35,511 nt of DNA from Pseudomonadota bacterium (GCA_029780075.1 JAKOZI010000137.1:1-35511); one strand, 5' to 3'; positions 10,096 to 21,069 are shown, counted from the stretch's first letter. Notes: a model not told the origin generated them from the sequence alone. Translations and numbers: made by a program.

Positions 10096-10962
10096 TCAGC
10101 GCACCTGCAGCTTGCCGGTCGCCAGGCCAGCGTCGCGGATCGGCTTGTAGAATGCGTTGTCGCGGATGACGAAGCCCGTGTAGTGCGCCGGCAACAGCTG
10201 CGGTTGGGTTTTCAGGGCGTCGCCGATGCCCAGCAGAGCAGCCTGCAGACGGGCCACCAGCGCACGATCGACGAACAACGCCTTGCTGACCGCAACGGCG
10301 TCGTTCGGCAACGGCGCCGACTGCCAGATGATCCTGGAGTGCTCCGGCTTGAGCAGCCCCTGCTCGATCATCGCGTTGCGATTGCGGTTATAGTCGGCGC
10401 CAGCGTCGAGGGTGCCCTGGCTGACCTGCATTTCGATCGCCTGGTGCTTGGTGTGCAGAACCTTGGCGAAGTAGCTGTCGGGGTTGATACCCTGACTCAT
10501 GAAATAATGCAGCGGAATCAGGTAGCCCGAGGTGGAACCCTTGTCACCGAAGGCGAAAGTCCTGCCCTTCAGGTCGGCGACGCTGCTCACGCCCGACTGC
10601 GGATGCGTGACCATGATCGCGAAATATTCCGGCTTGCCGTCGTAGAGGATGGTCGCCAGCACCTGCGCGCCGGCCTCGTGGTTGGCGAGCACGTAACCCC
10701 AGGGCCCCAGCAGGGCGATGTCGGTCTCACCGTTGGCCAGCGACTTCGCCAGCCCCTCCCAGCTATCGACGGTGCGCAGTTCGACCGGGCGATCAAGCTT
10801 TGCCGACAGGTAATTGGCCAGCGGACGGTAGGTGCTGTCGTTCTTGTCCCTGTCCGGCTGGAAGAGACCGACGCCAAATTTCAGTGGCGGCTCGGCGGCA
10901 AACCCGCAGGTGGCCAACAAGGTCGTCGCCAGCAGCGCGAAGAGGTGGAACGAGCGTTTCAT
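10096..10962 (-). CDS. phnD: PhnD/PtxB-like periplasmic phosphate/phosphite/phosphonate-binding protein
   Basis: 288-residue solute-binding protein. The signal peptide is residues 1-22 (LFALLATTLLATCGFA). The mature part begins LKFGVGLFQPDRDKN, with YRPLANYLSAKL, then ALLGPWGYVLA, the ligand-binding hinge GDKGSTSGYLIPL and a DAGADYNRN segment, all typical of the PhnD/PtxB/HtxB group. GGAGGA lies six bases before the ATG at 10962. It is the first gene of the importer. Whether the ligand is a phosphonate, phosphite or another anion cannot be decided; no C-P lyase or phosphite dehydrogenase gene is present in the window. Confidence 0.88.
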   Translation of the reverse strand: MKRSFHLFALLATTLLATCGFAAEPPLKFGVGLFQPDRDKNDSTYRPLANYLSAKLDRPVELRTVDSWEGLAKSLANGETDIALLGPWGYVLANHEAGAQVLATILYDGKPEYFAIMVTHPQSGVSSVADLKGRTFAFGDKGSTSGYLIPLHYFMSQGINPDSYFAKVLHTKHQAIEMQVSQGTLDAGADYNRNRNAMIEQGLLKPEHSRIIWQSAPLPNDAVAVSKALFVDRALVARLQAALLGIGDALKTQPQLLPAHYTGFVIRDNAFYKPIRDAGLATGKLQVR

Positions 10963-11006
10963 GAGTCCTCCGGAAAGACGCTAACGATGGGTTCAGGGAA
11001 ACTGCA

Positions 11007-11026
11007 GCCCGCTCGGATGTGCGGGC
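11007..11026. other. GC-rich hairpin upstream of phnD
   Basis: GCCCGC (11007-11012) and GCGGGC (11021-11026) form a six-pair stem around an eight-base loop in the 142-base gap between the MBL hydrolase stop and the phnD start. No strong T-run follows on the minus strand (tgcagtttccc), so at best it is a weak terminator for the upstream genes or a leader structure. No clear Pho-box direct repeat was recognised in this gap. Confidence 0.3.
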
Positions 11027-11104
11027 CGTTGCCAAGCAGTGGTCATGTCGCTTGGTCGCGGCGAACGTCGCGATCCTTACAGCCCCACGCACCCGACGCG
11101 GCGC

Positions 11105-12019
11105 TCACGTTGCCAACAGCACCCCATCGACGTCTTTCAGCGTCCCGACACGCAGCAGGTCGCGGACCAGCCATTGCGCGAGTTGCTCATTGCTGTGATT
11201 CAGGTAACGAGCGTTGACGCTCTGGCAGAAACTCAGGCTGGCGAGAAAATCCGGGAGATCGGCGCGTGCCAGTTGCCGCCTTTCGAGCAGGGCGAAAGCG
11301 ACGATGACCTTGAGCGCATGCCGGGCCAACAACTCGACATCGTTTTCGAAGGCCGCAAGGCGCCGGTAAGCGCGCTCGAAGGCATCCTCGACCTCGACGA
11401 AGGGCGCACCGTGACCCGGGATCACCACCTCGACCGGCAGACGCGCGAGCACGTCGAGCGTCTCGCGCGCCGCTTTCAGGCCGCCGGCATCCTCGGGGTG
11501 ACCCAGCAGTTCCGAGAAAATGACGCCGAAGCCGTTGCGCCACAGGGCGTCGCCCGAGATCAGCAGACGCCGCTCGGGGTTGTGAAAGGCGAGCGCGTCC
11601 ATGTCGTGACCGGGAACCGCGATGGCCTGCCAGTTGAGACCGCCGAGTTCGACCTGATCGCCGGCGGCAATCGTTTCGTCATGGCAAAAACGCGCCGCCG
11701 ACTGGCCCAGCGGCGAGAGCAGCAGCGCTTCTTCGTCCCACTCGGCAATCGTCGCGTCGATGCCCGCGGGGACGACGACTCGACAGCCGAAGGCCTCGCT
11801 CACCGCCGCGTTGCCGCCGATGTGGTCGGAATGCGAGTGGGTATTGAGCAGCCGTGTCAGACGACGGCCGGCCAGCGCCTGTTCGAGCAGGGCGACCGTC
11901 TGGCTGGCATGGCTGACGTAACCGCTGTCGATGAGCGCCGCCTGCTCGCCTTCGAAAAACAGAATATTGTTCGACGACAACCAGCCGCGTTCGAGAACCA
12001 GCAGGCTAGCGGGAAGCAT
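11105..12019 (-). CDS. MBL-fold metallo-hydrolase
   Basis: 304-residue metallo-beta-lactamase-fold hydrolase. The metal motif THSHSDHIGGN gives His61, His63, Asp65 and His66; further ligands are likely in VPGHDMDALAFH, ISGDALWRNGFG and VIPGHGAPF. This arrangement is typical of glyoxalase II-like thioester or lactone hydrolases with a dinuclear metal site. A helical C-terminal region of about 80 residues follows the metal domain. The 5' end overlaps the upstream DUF1289 gene by 14 bases, suggesting one transcript with the DUF1289 pair and possibly the liu genes. Substrate unknown; a CoA thioester is a guess from context only. Confidence 0.85.
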   Translation of the reverse strand: MLPASLLVLERGWLSSNNILFFEGEQAALIDSGYVSHASQTVALLEQALAGRRLTRLLNTHSHSDHIGGNAAVSEAFGCRVVVPAGIDATIAEWDEEALLLSPLGQSAARFCHDETIAAGDQVELGGLNWQAIAVPGHDMDALAFHNPERRLLISGDALWRNGFGVIFSELLGHPEDAGGLKAARETLDVLARLPVEVVIPGHGAPFVEVEDAFERAYRRLAAFENDVELLARHALKVIVAFALLERRQLARADLPDFLASLSFCQSVNARYLNHSNEQLAQWLVRDLLRVGTLKDVDGVLLAT

Positions 12020-12209
12020 CAGGCTTCTTGGGAGAGTCGCCGTCGGGAAACTCGCCCGAGAACCGCAGCGGGCGCTGTTCCTCGGCGACGATCCCCTGCG
12101 TGACCCGCGACACCGGCAGCGGCGGACGACCGCAACCGAGGCAATAACCCGAATCCGGGTCAGGCATGCAGATGCCGACGCAAAGATATTCGTCTTCGGA
12201 ATCGCTCAT
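12006..12209 (-). CDS. DUF1289-type small cysteine-rich protein (second of a pair)
   Basis: 67-residue protein from the ATG at 12209 (MSDSEDEYLCVGIC). The motif CVGICMPDPDSGYCLGCGRPP matches the DUF1289 pattern C-x3-C-x-D-x-(n)-C-x2-C, probably a small metal or Fe-S site. The C-terminal half (LRFSGEFPDGDSPKK) is polar and differs from its neighbour, so the two are diverged paralogues and not a recent copy. The gap to the preceding DUF1289 gene is two bases and it overlaps the MBL gene by 14. Function of DUF1289 proteins is not established. Confidence 0.78.
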   Translation of the reverse strand: MSDSEDEYLCVGICMPDPDSGYCLGCGRPPLPVSRVTQGIVAEEQRPLRFSGEFPDGDSPKKPDASR

Positions 12210-12211
12210 GA

Positions 12212-12436
12212 TCAAGGCTCGCAATCGCCACGGAAATCACCGCCCGCGGCACACCCGAGCGGATCGTGCTCGACGCGGCGGCGCTCGACCGCCAGCAGAA
12301 CCCGCAGCCTTTGCGCATCGGAGGCACGGCTCCAGACCGCAATCTCTTCGATCGTCCGGAAGCAGCCCTGACACAAACCGGTCTGCTCATCCATGCGGCA
12401 GACATTGATGCACGGCGAGACGACCATCGAGGTCAA
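12212..12436 (-). CDS. DUF1289-family small protein (first of a pair)
   Basis: Up to 74 residues. The core is SPCINVCRMDEQTGLCQGC followed by FRTIEEIAVWSRASDAQ, the classic DUF1289 form with four cysteines. Two starts are possible: TTG at 12436, five bases after GGAGGAA, or ATG at 12427, 14 bases from the same site. The spacing favours the TTG. It lies 52 bases downstream of liuE and two bases upstream of the second DUF1289 gene. DUF1289 proteins are widespread in Proteobacteria with no assigned role. Confidence 0.85.
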   Translation of the reverse strand: MTSMVVSPCINVCRMDEQTGLCQGCFRTIEEIAVWSRASDAQRLRVLLAVERRRVEHDPLGCAAGGDFRGDCEP

Positions 12437-12488
12437 GAGCGTTCCTCCGAATGCACGACGCGCGCGTGCGTGCTGCCCTCAGCAGGCA

Positions 12489-13415
12489 TCAGCATCCGGC
12501 ACCGCACCGGGCGAGCAGGGCACGCGCCGCTTTCGACGCCGGTTCGCGGCCGAGGTGGCCGGCGATGAACTGGCCTGCGGCCAGCAATTGTTCCATGTCG
12601 ACTCCGGTTTCGATGTCCAGCCCCTGCAGGAGATAGACCACGTCTTCGGTGGCCACGTTGCCGCTCGCCCCGGCGGCGTAAGGACAGCCCCCGAGACCGG
12701 CGATCGAACTGTCGAAGACCGCCATGCCGAGTTCGAGCGAGGCGTAGATGTTGGCAATGGCCATCCCGTAGGTGTCATGGTAATGCCCGGCGAGCCGGTC
12801 GATCGGCAGCAACGCTGCGCAGGCTTCGATCATCCGCTGTACCGATGCCGGCGTACCGGCGCCGATGGTATCGCCGAGCGAGACCTCGTAGCAACCCATT
12901 TCGAACAACTGCCGCGCTACCCGCGCCGTCTTCGCCGGATCAACCGCGCCTTCGTACGGACAGGCCACGGCACACGAGACATAGCCGCGCACCGGGATCT
13001 CCAGCGCGCTGGCGGCGTCGAGCACGGCGGCAAAGCGCTTCAGGCTCTCGGCGATGCTGCAGTTGATGTTCTTCTGCGAGAAGGTCTCCGAGGCCGCGGC
13101 GAAGATCGCCACTTCCAGCGCGCCGGCTTCGAGCGCCGCGTCAAAGCCCTTGAGGTTCGGCGTCAAGACCGGATAGGAAACCTGCGACCGACGCCGCGGG
13201 CTGGCCAGCACCGCGCGCAGCACCTCGGCATTGTCGGCCATCTGCGGCACCCACTTCGGCGACACGAAGGACGTGGCTTCGATCGCCGACAAGCCGGCGG
13301 CAGCCAGCCGTTCGATCAGTTCGATCTTGATCGCCGCAGGAACGAGCTGCCGCTCGTTCTGCAGGCCGTCACGCGGCCCGACCTCGACCAGTTTCACCCG
13401 TTGCGGCAGGCTCAT
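12489..13415 (-). CDS. liuE: Hydroxymethylglutaryl-CoA lyase
   Basis: 308-residue TIM-barrel lyase of the HMGL-like family. It cleaves HMG-CoA to acetoacetate and acetyl-CoA, the last step of leucine breakdown. Visible motifs: [12 protein letters not shown] at the N-terminus (catalytic Arg-Asp), [31 protein letters not shown] with metal-binding His residues, and the signature [19 protein letters not shown] carrying the catalytic Cys. The start ATG at 13415 overlaps the liuD stop (ATGA), so the two are translationally coupled. Length is normal for bacterial HMG-CoA lyases. Confidence 0.95.
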   Translation of the reverse strand: MSLPQRVKLVEVGPRDGLQNERQLVPAAIKIELIERLAAAGLSAIEATSFVSPKWVPQMADNAEVLRAVLASPRRRSQVSYPVLTPNLKGFDAALEAGALEVAIFAAASETFSQKNINCSIAESLKRFAAVLDAASALEIPVRGYVSCAVACPYEGAVDPAKTARVARQLFEMGCYEVSLGDTIGAGTPASVQRMIEACAALLPIDRLAGHYHDTYGMAIANIYASLELGMAVFDSSIAGLGGCPYAAGASGNVATEDVVYLLQGLDIETGVDMEQLLAAGQFIAGHLGREPASKAARALLARCGAGC

Positions 13416-15457
13416 GGCTCGCCCTCGCCAGCGACGAAATCGACCAGTTCCGCACCGTCGGCGACCTGATCGCCGGCTGCGTAGCGGAAAGCCCGCACCC
13501 GGCCGTTCTTCGGCGCGGTGATCGTGTGCTCCATCTTCATCGCTTCGAGAATCAGCAGCGGCGCGCCCTTGTCCACCTTCTGCCCGACCGTCGCCAGCAG
13601 GGCGATGACCTTGCCGGGCATCGGCGCGGTCAGACCGCCGCCCTGCGCGCCGCCGGCAGCGACCAGGTGCAGCGGATCGTCGCGAAGGATGACGTAGTTG
13701 CTGCCGTTGAGGAACACGTGCCGCTTCTGTTCGTTTTTCTCGGTCACCGCGACGACGCTGGCGATCAGGCGGCGATCGTCGAGTTCGACGGCCAGTTGTC
13801 CGGCGAACTGGCCGCTGTCGAGGATCCGGCCGCGCGCCAGCACCGATTCGCCGCCCAGCGTCAAACGCCAGCCGTCGGCCTCATAGGCGACCAGGACTTC
13901 GTGCAGGGTATCGCCGTGGCGATAGGTCAGCGTGCGTCGCGACTGGAGATTCAGCCGCCAACCGTCGTGCAGGCTCCACGGCGACCAGGGATCTCCCGAC
14001 TGGCTGGCGAGCGCCAGTGCGACGGCGTGCTCACGCAGCAGACCGGCGACCGCGGCGACAAAGAAGACACTCGTCGGTGGTTCGCTGTGCGCCGGGAAGA
14101 GAAAGTCGCGGCTGCGCTCGATCAGGCCGGTGTCGAGATCGGCGTTGGCAAAGGCCGGGCAGGCGACCAGGCGCGAAAGAAAGTCGATGTTGGTGCTGAC
14201 CCCGACGATGCGGTAGTCGGCCAGCGCCTGCCGCATGCGCGCCAGCGCGGCGTGGCGGTCGACGTCCCAGACGATCAGCTTGGCGATCATCGGGTCGTAA
14301 TAAGGCGTGATTTCGTCGCCCTGCTCGATGCCGGTATCGACGCGGACGTTGAGACTCTCGGGCGGGCGCGCGAGATGCAGCAGGCGACCCGTCGACGGCA
14401 GGAAATCCTGCTCGGGATTCTCGGCATAGATGCGGGCTTCGAGCGCATGTCCACGAATGTCGAGTTGCTCCTGGCGCAGCGGCAGCGGCTCGCCACCGGC
14501 GACGCGCAACTGCCATTCGACCAGATCCTGGCCGGTGATCATCTCGGTCACCGGATGCTCGACCTGCAGGCGGGTATTCATCTCCATGAAATAGAAGCGG
14601 CCGTCCTGCGCGAAGCTGTCGCCGGCGATGAATTCGACGGTGCCGGCGCCGACGTAGCCGACCGCGCGCGCCGCCTCGACGGCCGTCTGGCCGATCAGCG
14701 CCCGCCGCGCTGGCGTCATGCCCGGCGCCGGCGCTTCTTCGAGCACTTTCTGGTGGCGGCGCTGCACCGAGCAGTCACGCTCGAAGAGATGCACGCAGTT
14801 GCCCTGCGTATCGGCAAAGATCTGGATCTCGATGTGCCGCGAGCGGCGCAGATACTTCTCGATCAGCACCTGATCGGAGCCGAAAGCGGAGATCGCCTCG
14901 CGCTGGCATGACGCCAGTGCGGCCAGAAAATCTTCGCCGCGTTCGACCAGGCGCATGCCCTTGCCGCCACCACCGGCGGCGGCCTTGATCAACACCGGAT
15001 AACCGATGGCCTCGGCCTGCCGCTGCAGAAAGCCGGGTTCCTGATCTTCGCCGTGGTAACCCGGCGTCAGCGGCACACCGGCCGACGCCATCAGTGTCTT
15101 GGCCGCCGACTTCGAGCCCATCGCCCGGATCGCCGCTGCCGGTGGACCGATGAAAACGATGCCCGCAGCGGTGCAGGCGTCGGCGAAACGGTCGTTTTCG
15201 GAGAGGAAGCCGTAGCCCGGATGCACCGCCTGCGCGCCGGTGCGCGCGGCGGCATCGAGGATGCGCTCGCCGCACAGGTACGAGGCGAGCGCCGCCGCCG
15301 GACCGATGCACACCGCTTCGTCGGCGACGCGCACGTGCCGGGCCTCGGCATCGGCTTCCGAATAGACGGCGACGGTACGCACGCCCATCCGGCGCGCGGT
15401 CCGGATCACGCGGCAGGCGATCTCGCCGCGGTTGGCAATCAGAATCTTGGTAAACAT
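13412..15457 (-). CDS. liuD: Methylcrotonyl-CoA carboxylase biotin-carrying alpha subunit
   Basis: 681-residue biotin-dependent carboxylase subunit. The N-terminal biotin carboxylase domain starts [16 protein letters not shown] and has the ATP-grasp loop [13 protein letters not shown] and [17 protein letters not shown] central BT domain follows, then a C-terminal biotinyl domain with [11 protein letters not shown], where Lys641 is the biotin site. With LiuB it makes 3-methylglutaconyl-CoA from 3-methylcrotonyl-CoA. The ATG at 15457 is chosen; a TTG two codons earlier is less likely. Propionyl- and geranyl-CoA carboxylases look similar, but the neighbours liuB, liuC and liuE favour leucine/isovalerate breakdown. 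Confidence 0.92.
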   Translation of the reverse strand: MFTKILIANRGEIACRVIRTARRMGVRTVAVYSEADAEARHVRVADEAVCIGPAAALASYLCGERILDAAARTGAQAVHPGYGFLSENDRFADACTAAGIVFIGPPAAAIRAMGSKSAAKTLMASAGVPLTPGYHGEDQEPGFLQRQAEAIGYPVLIKAAAGGGGKGMRLVERGEDFLAALASCQREAISAFGSDQVLIEKYLRRSRHIEIQIFADTQGNCVHLFERDCSVQRRHQKVLEEAPAPGMTPARRALIGQTAVEAARAVGYVGAGTVEFIAGDSFAQDGRFYFMEMNTRLQVEHPVTEMITGQDLVEWQLRVAGGEPLPLRQEQLDIRGHALEARIYAENPEQDFLPSTGRLLHLARPPESLNVRVDTGIEQGDEITPYYDPMIAKLIVWDVDRHAALARMRQALADYRIVGVSTNIDFLSRLVACPAFANADLDTGLIERSRDFLFPAHSEPPTSVFFVAAVAGLLREHAVALALASQSGDPWSPWSLHDGWRLNLQSRRTLTYRHGDTLHEVLVAYEADGWRLTLGGESVLARGRILDSGQFAGQLAVELDDRRLIASVVAVTEKNEQKRHVFLNGSNYVILRDDPLHLVAAGGAQGGGLTAPMPGKVIALLATVGQKVDKGAPLLILEAMKMEHTITAPKNGRVRAFRYAAGDQVADGAELVDFVAGEGEP

Positions 15458-15552
15458 CGGCAATCTTTCATCGAGCCCTCTGGCGCCCGTTCAAGGCTTC
15501 GGCGTCGTTCAACAGGCGCTTCGGGAGCAAGCGCTGCCGGCCTGCCGCCTCG

Positions 15553-16347
15553 TCAATCGGCGACCCAGTTGGGCGGCCGCTTTTCAAGAAAGGCCGCCAG
15601 CCCCTCGCGGCCTTCGGGACTGGCACGTATGCGCGTGATCCGCTGCGCCGTTTCGTCGATGGTCTCCTCGTCGATCGGCTGCCCGGCGACGATGCGGATC
15701 AGCGACTTGCACTCGGCCTGCGCCTGCGGTCCGTTAGCCAGCAGGCTGTCGATGATCTCGGCAATCGCCTCGTCGAGTTGCTCCTCGCCGGGAACGAGTT
15801 CATGCAGCAAACCGATGCGGTAGGCCTCGGCCGCCGAGAAACGCTCGGCAGTCAGCATGTAGCGGCGGCAATAGCGCTCGCCGATCGCTGCCAGCACATA
15901 CGGACTGATCACCGCCGGCACAATGCCCAGCTTCACCTCGCTGAGCGCGAACAGCGCATCGTAGGTGCCGACCGCGATGTCGCAGGCGGCGATCAGTCCG
16001 ACGCCGCCGCCGTGGGCCGGGCCCTGCACGCGCGCAATCGTCGGCTTCGCGAATTCGTTCAGGGTCGCCATCAACTCGGCGAGCCGCCTGGCATCCTGCA
16101 GGTTTTCCTGGTCCGAATAGCCGGCCGCGCGCTTCATCCACTGCAGGTCGGCACCTGCGCAGAAGCTCTTGCCGGTAGACGACAGGACCACCGCGCGCAC
16201 CCGCGGGTCGGCCGCCAGTTCGCGCAGGCCGGCGATCATCTCGGCGATCAGTTGCTCGTCGAAAGCGTTGTGCCGCTGCGGCTTGTTCAGCGTCAGGATG
16301 CCGACGTAGCCGTCGACTTCGGTCAGTATCGATTGGTACTCGCTCAT
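15553..16347 (-). CDS. liuC: Methylglutaconyl-CoA hydratase (enoyl-CoA hydratase family)
   Basis: 264-residue crotonase-fold protein. Motifs are NKPQRHNAFDEQL, the oxyanion-hole segment SFCAGADLQWMKR, and the second half GPAHGGGVGLIAACDIAV with SEVKLGIVPAVISPYV, typical of LiuC/3-methylglutaconyl-CoA hydratase. It would hydrate 3-methylglutaconyl-CoA to HMG-CoA between the LiuB/LiuD carboxylase and LiuE. ATG 16347 is preferred over a TTG one codon earlier. It lies nine bases after liuB and 95 bases before liuD on the same strand. Generic enoyl-CoA hydratase activity cannot be excluded from sequence alone. Confidence 0.9.
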   Translation of the reverse strand: MSEYQSILTEVDGYVGILTLNKPQRHNAFDEQLIAEMIAGLRELAADPRVRAVVLSSTGKSFCAGADLQWMKRAAGYSDQENLQDARRLAELMATLNEFAKPTIARVQGPAHGGGVGLIAACDIAVGTYDALFALSEVKLGIVPAVISPYVLAAIGERYCRRYMLTAERFSAAEAYRIGLLHELVPGEEQLDEAIAEIIDSLLANGPQAQAECKSLIRIVAGQPIDEETIDETAQRITRIRASPEGREGLAAFLEKRPPNWVAD

Positions 16348-16356
16348 CAAGGCCCC

Positions 16357-17972
<1,616 letters not shown>

Positions 17973-17973
<1 letters not shown>

Positions 17974-18602
17974 CAGAAACCTCCGCTGGCCAGCCAGCGT
18001 TCAAGTTGTGGCAGACGGTCGACGCCGAAGAATGGCTCGTCGTCGACGATGAAGTACGGCGAGCCAAAGACCCCCTTGGCGATCGCCGCCTCGCATTCGG
18101 CTTTCAGGCGTTCCTTCAGTGGCGCGTCGTTGAGCGCTGCCGCCAGTGTAGCGCGGTCGGCGCCATGCCGTGCCGCGAGTTCGAGCACCACCTCCGGGTC
18201 GGAAATGTCCCGCCCATCGATGAAGTAGCCGCGATAGAGCGTATGCGCAAAAGTGCGCGCCGTCTCGCAGTCCTGGTCATGCAGCCAGTAGTACGCGCGC
18301 GCCGCCTGCATCGTGGCCAGCGGGAAGTTCGCCGGCTGCGTATACGGCACGTCGAGGAAACGCGCCGAACGCGCGAAGTCGCGCAAGGCGTACTCGCCCT
18401 TGAGCGGTATCCGGGTCAGAATCCCTGCACCGGTCGCCTTGAGCGCCACCCCCATCAGAAACGGCCGCCACTTGACCCGGCGATCGTAACGCGCGGCCAG
18501 GGCATCGATTTTCTCGGAAGCCAGGTAGCCGTAGGGCGAGGTGAAGTCGAAATAGAATTCCACGGGTGCGCGGGATGCAGTGGCTTCGATGGGCTGCGAC
18601 AT
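17973..18602 (-). CDS. 2-hydroxychromene-2-carboxylate isomerase/DsbA-like protein
   Basis: 209-residue thioredoxin-fold protein of the DsbA/HCCA-isomerase (kappa GST-like) family. The N-terminal motif is [19 protein letters not shown]; no CxxC is present, and the Ser in TSPYGY aligns with the glutathione-activating serine of this family. The C-terminal [21 protein letters not shown] supplies the cis-Pro loop. The frame is open upstream, but the ATG at 18602 has GGGAGAA before it and begins at the family start. It is first in the liu run and overlaps liuB by one base. Family members act on aromatic or xenobiotic compounds with glutathione; the role beside liu genes is unknown. Confidence 0.82.
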
Positions 18603-18833
18603 GGTGTGTTCTCCCAAGGGGTATGGGGCTCTATGCTGATCGCTCAGATCGGGCGAAGCGGGTGCACCGCAAGGCCGTCGCCGACCCTGGCGATGCGGAT
18701 TCCTGCACGGCAACGCCGGAGGAGCAGGTTCGGCGTGCCGTAACCGAGTATTCTTGCCGGGAAGATGGCGAATGTCCATCGCTGGCGTATCGCCGATCGA
18801 CGTGGGAGCTACCGCGAATACCGGTGATGCAAA

Positions 18834-19622
18834 TTACCGCCAGGGCCGGAGCCAGCCCAGTCCTTCGGAGGTGCCGGCACGCGGACGATATTCACAGCCC
18901 ACCCAGCCCTGATACCCCAGGCTGTCAATCACGTCGAACAGGTAAGGATAGTTGACCTCGCCGACATCAGGCTCGTTCCGGTCGGGCACGCCGGCAATCT
19001 GGATATGGCCAATACCGGCGTGCGGGCGCACCATGTCGCGCTTGAGCCTGGTGGCCAGATCTCCTTCGACGATCTGGCAGTGATAGAGATCGAACTGCAC
19101 CTGCAGGTTATCGGTGGCCACCTCGGCGCAGATCGCCTGCGCTTCATCCTGGCGGTTGAGGAAAAAACCGGGGATGTCGCGGGTGTTGATCGGCTCGATG
19201 ACGATGGTGATGCCGTCGGCGGCAGCGAGACGCGCGGCGTAGGCCAGGTTGTCCAGGTACACCGCGCGATGGCGGGCACGCTCCTGATCTGGCCGGATCA
19301 GGCCGGCCATGACGTGCAACTTCCGGTTGCCCAACAGACGGGCGTATTCCAGAGCGGTGTCGATCGAGCGCTTGAACTCGTCCTGGCGCCCCGGCAAGGA
19401 AGACAGACCGCGCTCGCCGGCAGCCCAGTCCCCCGGCGGAGCATTGAACAACGCCTGGGTCAGCGCGTTATCGGCAAGCAATGACTGCAGATGTGAACCT
19501 TCATACTCGTACGGAAACAGGAATTCCACCGCTGCGAAGCCATCCTTCGCCGCTGCGGCAAAGCGATCGGTGAAGGCATGCTCGGGATACATCATGGAGA
19601 GATTGGCAGCGAAACGGCACAT
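18834..19622 (-). CDS. hyi: Hydroxypyruvate isomerase-like sugar phosphate isomerase
   Basis: 262-residue TIM-barrel protein of the AP-endonuclease-2/xylose-isomerase-like fold, close to Hyi/OtnI. It starts [16 protein letters not shown], followed by [16 protein letters not shown], then [15 protein letters not shown] and the metal/catalytic region [32 protein letters not shown] and [14 protein letters not shown]. It would interconvert hydroxypyruvate and tartronate semialdehyde, or a related 2-oxo-tetronate step. ATG 19622 is preceded by GGGAG. It is 231 bases upstream of the HCCA-isomerase-like gene on the same strand, so co-transcription is uncertain. No glyoxylate carboligase or reductase lies nearby. 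Confidence 0.88.
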   Translation of the reverse strand: MCRFAANLSMMYPEHAFTDRFAAAAKDGFAAVEFLFPYEYEGSHLQSLLADNALTQALFNAPPGDWAAGERGLSSLPGRQDEFKRSIDTALEYARLLGNRKLHVMAGLIRPDQERARHRAVYLDNLAYAARLAAADGITIVIEPINTRDIPGFFLNRQDEAQAICAEVATDNLQVQFDLYHCQIVEGDLATRLKRDMVRPHAGIGHIQIAGVPDRNEPDVGEVNYPYLFDVIDSLGYQGWVGCEYRPRAGTSEGLGWLRPWR

Positions 19623-19882
19623 GACGAAAACTCCCGAAGGAAATACGCAAAGGGTTGGTGACGAAACGATCGATGTCCGGACGGTCGCTGATGCTGACCG
19701 CCTCGACTACGTATCGGCGTGCTGCATGGAATTTCTCACAGCGCATCATACCGGCGTGGCTGACGGTCAGGGAGCTGATTGGCACCGTTTGCGGTTGAGC
19801 GGGAGGGGCAGCGTGAGTCGTTGGGGATTGGTGGTGGGGGTGATCCTGTGGGACTATACAAGGCCGGGTAACCCGCCATCCC

Positions 19883-20426
19883 ATGTCAGCAGCGAACGGC
19901 CTTGCCGCCGTTCAACCCATGCACCTTGCGCAACAGCCAGAGCCTGAGCCGCCGAAGCTACTCGCACTGCCCGAGGCGGTACTGAACGTCGCAGTAGGCA
20001 GCCTTGCCCTCGGGGGGGCCGAGTACATCGTGTTGCAATGGGCTGCGCGCGCCGCCGTACGGCATGGCGTCCGGCTGCTGGTAATGCGCAACGCCAGCCA
20101 GGAATGGCCCACGCCATCCGGCATTGAAATCACCCGGCTTGGCGGGGTTGATATCGGCCGGCGGCTCGAAATGGCGTGCGCAAGACTTGCCGCTACGCGA
20201 GGGCACCATGCTCATCGGCATGGCCGACGGTGTGAAGACTCAGCAAGTCAATCCGCGCGCGCTGCTCGCGCTTGCTACCTTGCGTGCATTGCCCGCTCCG
20301 ACCAACGCACACCTGGTCATCCTTGGCAGGCCGACGGGGCGCGATGGCTTGCTGGCATGGCGAACCGTTCTCGAACAGACCAGGCGCCTAGCAGCACTGC
20401 ACAAGCATCACACAGAAACTCGATGA
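19883..20426 (+). pseudogene. Decayed glycosyltransferase family 4 remnant
   Basis: The plus strand around 19980-20150 encodes LNVAVGSLALGGAEYIVLQW, then HGVRLLVMRN and PSGIEITRLGG, in one frame. This matches the nucleotide-sugar glycosyltransferase N-terminus (GGAE loop, beta strand, a V/I-x-x-T-R-L-G-G segment). From about 20169 a different frame carries GTMLIGMADGVKTQQVNPRA and HLVILGRPTGRDGL, which looks like the C-terminal lobe (V-L-V-G-R-P). The middle of a normal ~350-residue enzyme is missing and the frames differ, so this is read as a deleted and frameshifted relic. The family call is from pattern memory only. Confidence 0.4.
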
Positions 20427-20607
20427 ACGGTGTGGCGGCGGCAAACCGCGACCCGGCCAATCTCACAAAGTCTTGACTGATGACCTCGTCCAGAGACAAT
20501 GCCGTAATCGCCCCGCCTCCGAGCCAGCTCAGCACGGTACTGATCACTGAGCTTGCGGCTTTCCCCAAGCCTGCTAGAGTCGAGTACTACGAACGATGGA
20601 GACCACG

Positions 20608-20958
20608 ATGGCCGGCTTTGAAAATTACACTCTGGTTGTAAGGGAGATTGAGCTAGAAATCGAGCGGAAGGGGATTGTTCTCGGGATCGACTGGACGGAT
20701 GACGTCCAGGTGCGTGCTCTAGCACAGGAAGCGCTTGACCAGTCCGCTGCCGAGGTCAGACTCGCCGCTTCCAGTCCTATCGACCACAAGTTCATGGCCA
20801 AGGTCGATCTGTTCGGTCTCGCCGCCATCATGCTCAAGACGATGGAGGAATGTGCCGGTGTCGGATTCGAATGCCACGGAGGCCCAGCCTGGAAGGCGTT
20901 TGGCAAGGCACTTTGGGCTGAAGTCGAACTGCGAAAGTTACAGGCGGCCATTCGCTAG
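20608..20958 (+). CDS. Small protein of unknown function
   Basis: 116 residues from the ATG at 20608, which has GGAG six bases upstream; an in-frame ATG at 20596 would add four residues. The sequence is acidic/amphipathic and soluble-looking: a strand-helix start (FENYTLVVREIELEIERKG), IDWTDDVQVRALAQEALDQS, then DHKFMAKVDLFGLAAIMLKT and a C-terminal ECHGGPAWKAFGKALWAEVE. No signal peptide or membrane segment is visible. I do not recognise the family. It is intact although it stands in a decayed, gene-poor stretch. A GC hairpin follows about 90 bases downstream. Confidence 0.65.
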   Translation: MAGFENYTLVVREIELEIERKGIVLGIDWTDDVQVRALAQEALDQSAAEVRLAASSPIDHKFMAKVDLFGLAAIMLKTMEECAGVGFECHGGPAWKAFGKALWAEVELRKLQAAIR

Positions 20959-21046
20959 CAGTGCTCACCGTGGATGTAAGCGCTTGGCAAAAAGTCATTC
21001 GATAATCAGAGTCGAAACCGTCCAGAATTTTGTCGACGTCAGCCTC

Positions 21047-21069
21047 AAGCCCGGCAGAGTTCCGGGCTT
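21047..21069 (+). terminator. Possible terminator hairpin after the small orphan gene
   Basis: AAGCCCGG (21047-21054) and CCGGGCTT (21062-21069) form a perfect eight-pair stem around a seven-base loop, followed only by TTG. The short T-run makes this a weak Rho-independent terminator at best. Its position about 90 bases after the 20608-20958 gene fits an end of transcript. Confidence 0.4.

Noticed and set aside
10963-11104. Pho box before phnD
   Set aside because: No convincing CTGTCAT-type direct repeat with the usual spacing was seen.
13526-14911. 461-codon plus-strand frame
   Set aside because: Antisense to liuD, which has an intact biotin carboxylase and biotin-binding motif.
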